From Sedimentisphaerales bacterium (lineage in GTDB: Bacteria > Planctomycetota > Phycisphaerae > Sedimentisphaerales > Anaerobacaceae), in the NCBI GenBank assembly GCA_016933985.1, contig JAFGTU010000261.1, positions 1-6,756 of the forward strand: DNA of 6,756 nucleotides. Reading direction: 5' to 3'. Under the pieces are notes generated by a model. It was not told the DNA's origin, made no database searches, and worked only from the letters and a program-made list of their open reading frames with translations. A program made the position numbers and the translations under genes. This document shows positions 5,578-6,756 of the stretch, one piece after another (position 1 is the stretch's first letter; the number at the start of each line of letters is the position of its first letter).

Positions 5578-6756
5578 ATGGTTTCCCCTGATAACAATGA
5601 TTCCCGTAAGGTTCTCGGTGCGAGCCTCTGGTATCAAGCCGCACTATCCTCCGCCTTGATAGGTGCCGTTTTCTCAATCATCATTCTTACGCTAATCGCG
5701 GCAAACTACGTCCGGGGCAGGGTCTATGAAAGCAGAATAGAAAAGAGACTGGAGGCTCTCAGAATAGAAATCGGCAAAGACTCTGTCGATAAGCAGGCTT
5801 TGACCGATGAGATTCGCCTGTTGGATATCGAGTTCAGGCAGTCCAGGCTGCCAAGGGCCGATTTCACCAGAATGGGGGCTTACCTGCTCCTTGCCGCCCT
5901 GGTGGTCTTTGCCCTCGGATTTAAGTGGGCCGATACTCTCAAAAGAAAGACGCAAATCCCGAAGCCGCAGCACGCTGATTCCGGCGAACAAGTACGGCAA
6001 GCCGCTCTCACCCGGTGGGCCATTGCTGCTGCCTTGGTCTTGGCCGGCGCCGTCGTGCTGATTCTTGTACTTATCCCGCATGTTGATTTCAGGACGACTG
6101 GCGCTGTTGACACATCCTACCCCACACAGCAGGAAATCAGGCGGAATTGGCACCGTTTCCGCGGGCCCGAAGGCGCCGGAATAACCGCCGACGCCAACAC
6201 GCCCGACCAGTGGGACGTCAAGTCCAGCCGGGGCATCCTCTGGAAAACGAAAGTGCCGGTGAAAGGCAATAATTCCCCTATCGTCTGGGGCGACCGTGTC
6301 TTCCTCTCAGGCGGCGACCCCAACTTCCTAAGCGTATTCTGTTTCGATGCCGCCTCCGGCAATCTGCTCTGGACCGGCGACGTCAAGCGGACTATGCCAA
6401 AGTCCAAAGACGAAGAATTCGATGTAATGGAGGACACCGGCTATGCCTCCTCATCTATGGCCACCGACGGCAAGCGAGTCTATGCAATCTTCATCACCGG
6501 CGATTTGGCCTGCTTCGATTTCTCAGGCCGAAACATCTGGACCAAGAGCCTGGGCATACCCGACAACGTATATGGCTACGCCGCTTCGCTCGATGTATTC
6601 AAAAACATGGTAATCGTCCAAAATGACCAGGGCGATGCCGAATCCGGACAGTCGAGGATGTTGGCCTTCGACGGCGCTTCCGGCCGCCTCGTGTGGGAGG
6701 CAAAACGCCCCGTCGCGAATTCCTGGTGCTCGCCAATAGTAGCGCAGACCGATACC
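5578..6756 (+). CDS. Three-TM, coiled-coil PQQ-like beta-propeller protein, 3' end beyond window
   Basis: An uninterrupted frame runs from the ATG at 5578 to the right edge, giving 393 residues with no stop. Visible in order are TM1 (about 19-43), a charged heptad-like helix (46-88, rich in Glu/Arg/Leu) likely to form a coiled coil, TM2 (99-117), a basic cytosolic loop (118-140), TM3 (146-168) and the start of a PQQ-like propeller at N190-W-H-R-F-R-G-P. Blade motifs include DAASGNLLWTGD (257-268), DFSGRNIWTK (314-323) and DGASGRLVWEAK (365-376). The topology puts both the coiled coil and the propeller in the periplasm. The W-x-x-F-R-G entry matches the propeller protein at 911-2335, but the elaborate membrane domain is unlike its single anchor. 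About half the propeller, and any C-terminal domain, is missing. It starts 5 bp after the Fe-S gene and is probably in the same operon. Function is unknown; a membrane-coupled sensor or scaffold for the redox pair is a guess. Confidence 0.85.
   Translation, partial: MVSPDNNDSRKVLGASLWYQAALSSALIGAVFSIIILTLIAANYVRGRVYESRIEKRLEALRIEIGKDSVDKQALTDEIRLLDIEFRQSRLPRADFTRMGAYLLLAALVVFALGFKWADTLKRKTQIPKPQHADSGEQVRQAALTRWAIAAALVLAGAVVLILVLIPHVDFRTTGAVDTSYPTQQEIRRNWHRFRGPEGAGITADANTPDQWDVKSSRGILWKTKVPVKGNNSPIVWGDRVFLSGGDPNFLSVFCFDAASGNLLWTGDVKRTMPKSKDEEFDVMEDTGYASSSMATDGKRVYAIFITGDLACFDFSGRNIWTKSLGIPDNVYGYAASLDVFKNMVIVQNDQGDAESGQSRMLAFDGASGRLVWEAKRPVANSWCSPIVAQTDT

Noticed and set aside
5692..6153. A 153-codon minus-strand frame
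   Set aside because: It is antisense to the TM/coiled-coil propeller gene, whose plus-strand frame is open for 1,179 bases and has coherent domains.
1..6756. c-type haem motifs, tRNA or rRNA genes and CRISPR arrays
   Set aside because: I found no CxxCH in the plus-strand proteins. The short tandem repeat at 4-38 lacks the repeat and spacer lengths of a CRISPR array, and no tRNA-like cloverleaf or rRNA sequence was recognised.

Overview
The window is one continuous plus-strand gene run and probably comes from a planctomycete, perhaps of the Phycisphaerae/Sedimentisphaerales type. This placement is an inference. It rests on a large-type FtsX permease C-terminus, membrane-anchored PQQ-like beta-propellers that begin with the W-x-R-F-R-G signature, and a six-bladed NHL protein with a C-C-N-P motif. 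No rRNA, tRNA or clade-specific marker is present to settle it.

Layout. Bases 1-100 are not convincing coding sequence. They hold an imperfect 7-bp tandem repeat (4-38), then a nested inverted-repeat element (43-99) that ends in a perfect 8-bp hairpin. Directly after it comes the C-terminal third of an FtsX/MacB-type ABC permease whose own 5' end is absent (about 101-883). A membrane-anchored PQQ-like beta-propeller protein follows (911-2335). The 101-bp gap 2336-2436 carries a near-consensus sigma70 promoter (TTGAAA, 17 bp, TATAAT) and a leader hairpin related to the one at 79-99.

Downstream of that promoter lies a tightly packed set. It comprises a membrane-anchored six-bladed NHL propeller (2437-3477), a 76-residue cysteine-motif protein with a Tat-like N-terminus (3477-3707), and a Tat-like polyferredoxin with 17 cysteines after its signal region (3711-4277). 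A NosR/NapH-type polytopic Fe-S protein (4277-5572) and a three-TM plus coiled-coil PQQ-like propeller running off the right edge (5578-6756+) complete it. Two junctions are one-base stop/start overlaps and the other two are 3-5 bp gaps, so co-translation is likely.

How the genes may work together. The exported ferredoxin and the polytopic protein look like a NapG/NapH- or NosR-type pair, which in known systems moves electrons between the quinone pool or cytosol and a periplasmic acceptor. Here the pair is surrounded by membrane-tethered propellers. No c-type haem motif (CxxCH) and no terminal reductase is visible, so substrate and direction are unknown. The upstream ABC permease recalls the ABC transporters of nos clusters, but no nos gene can be identified.
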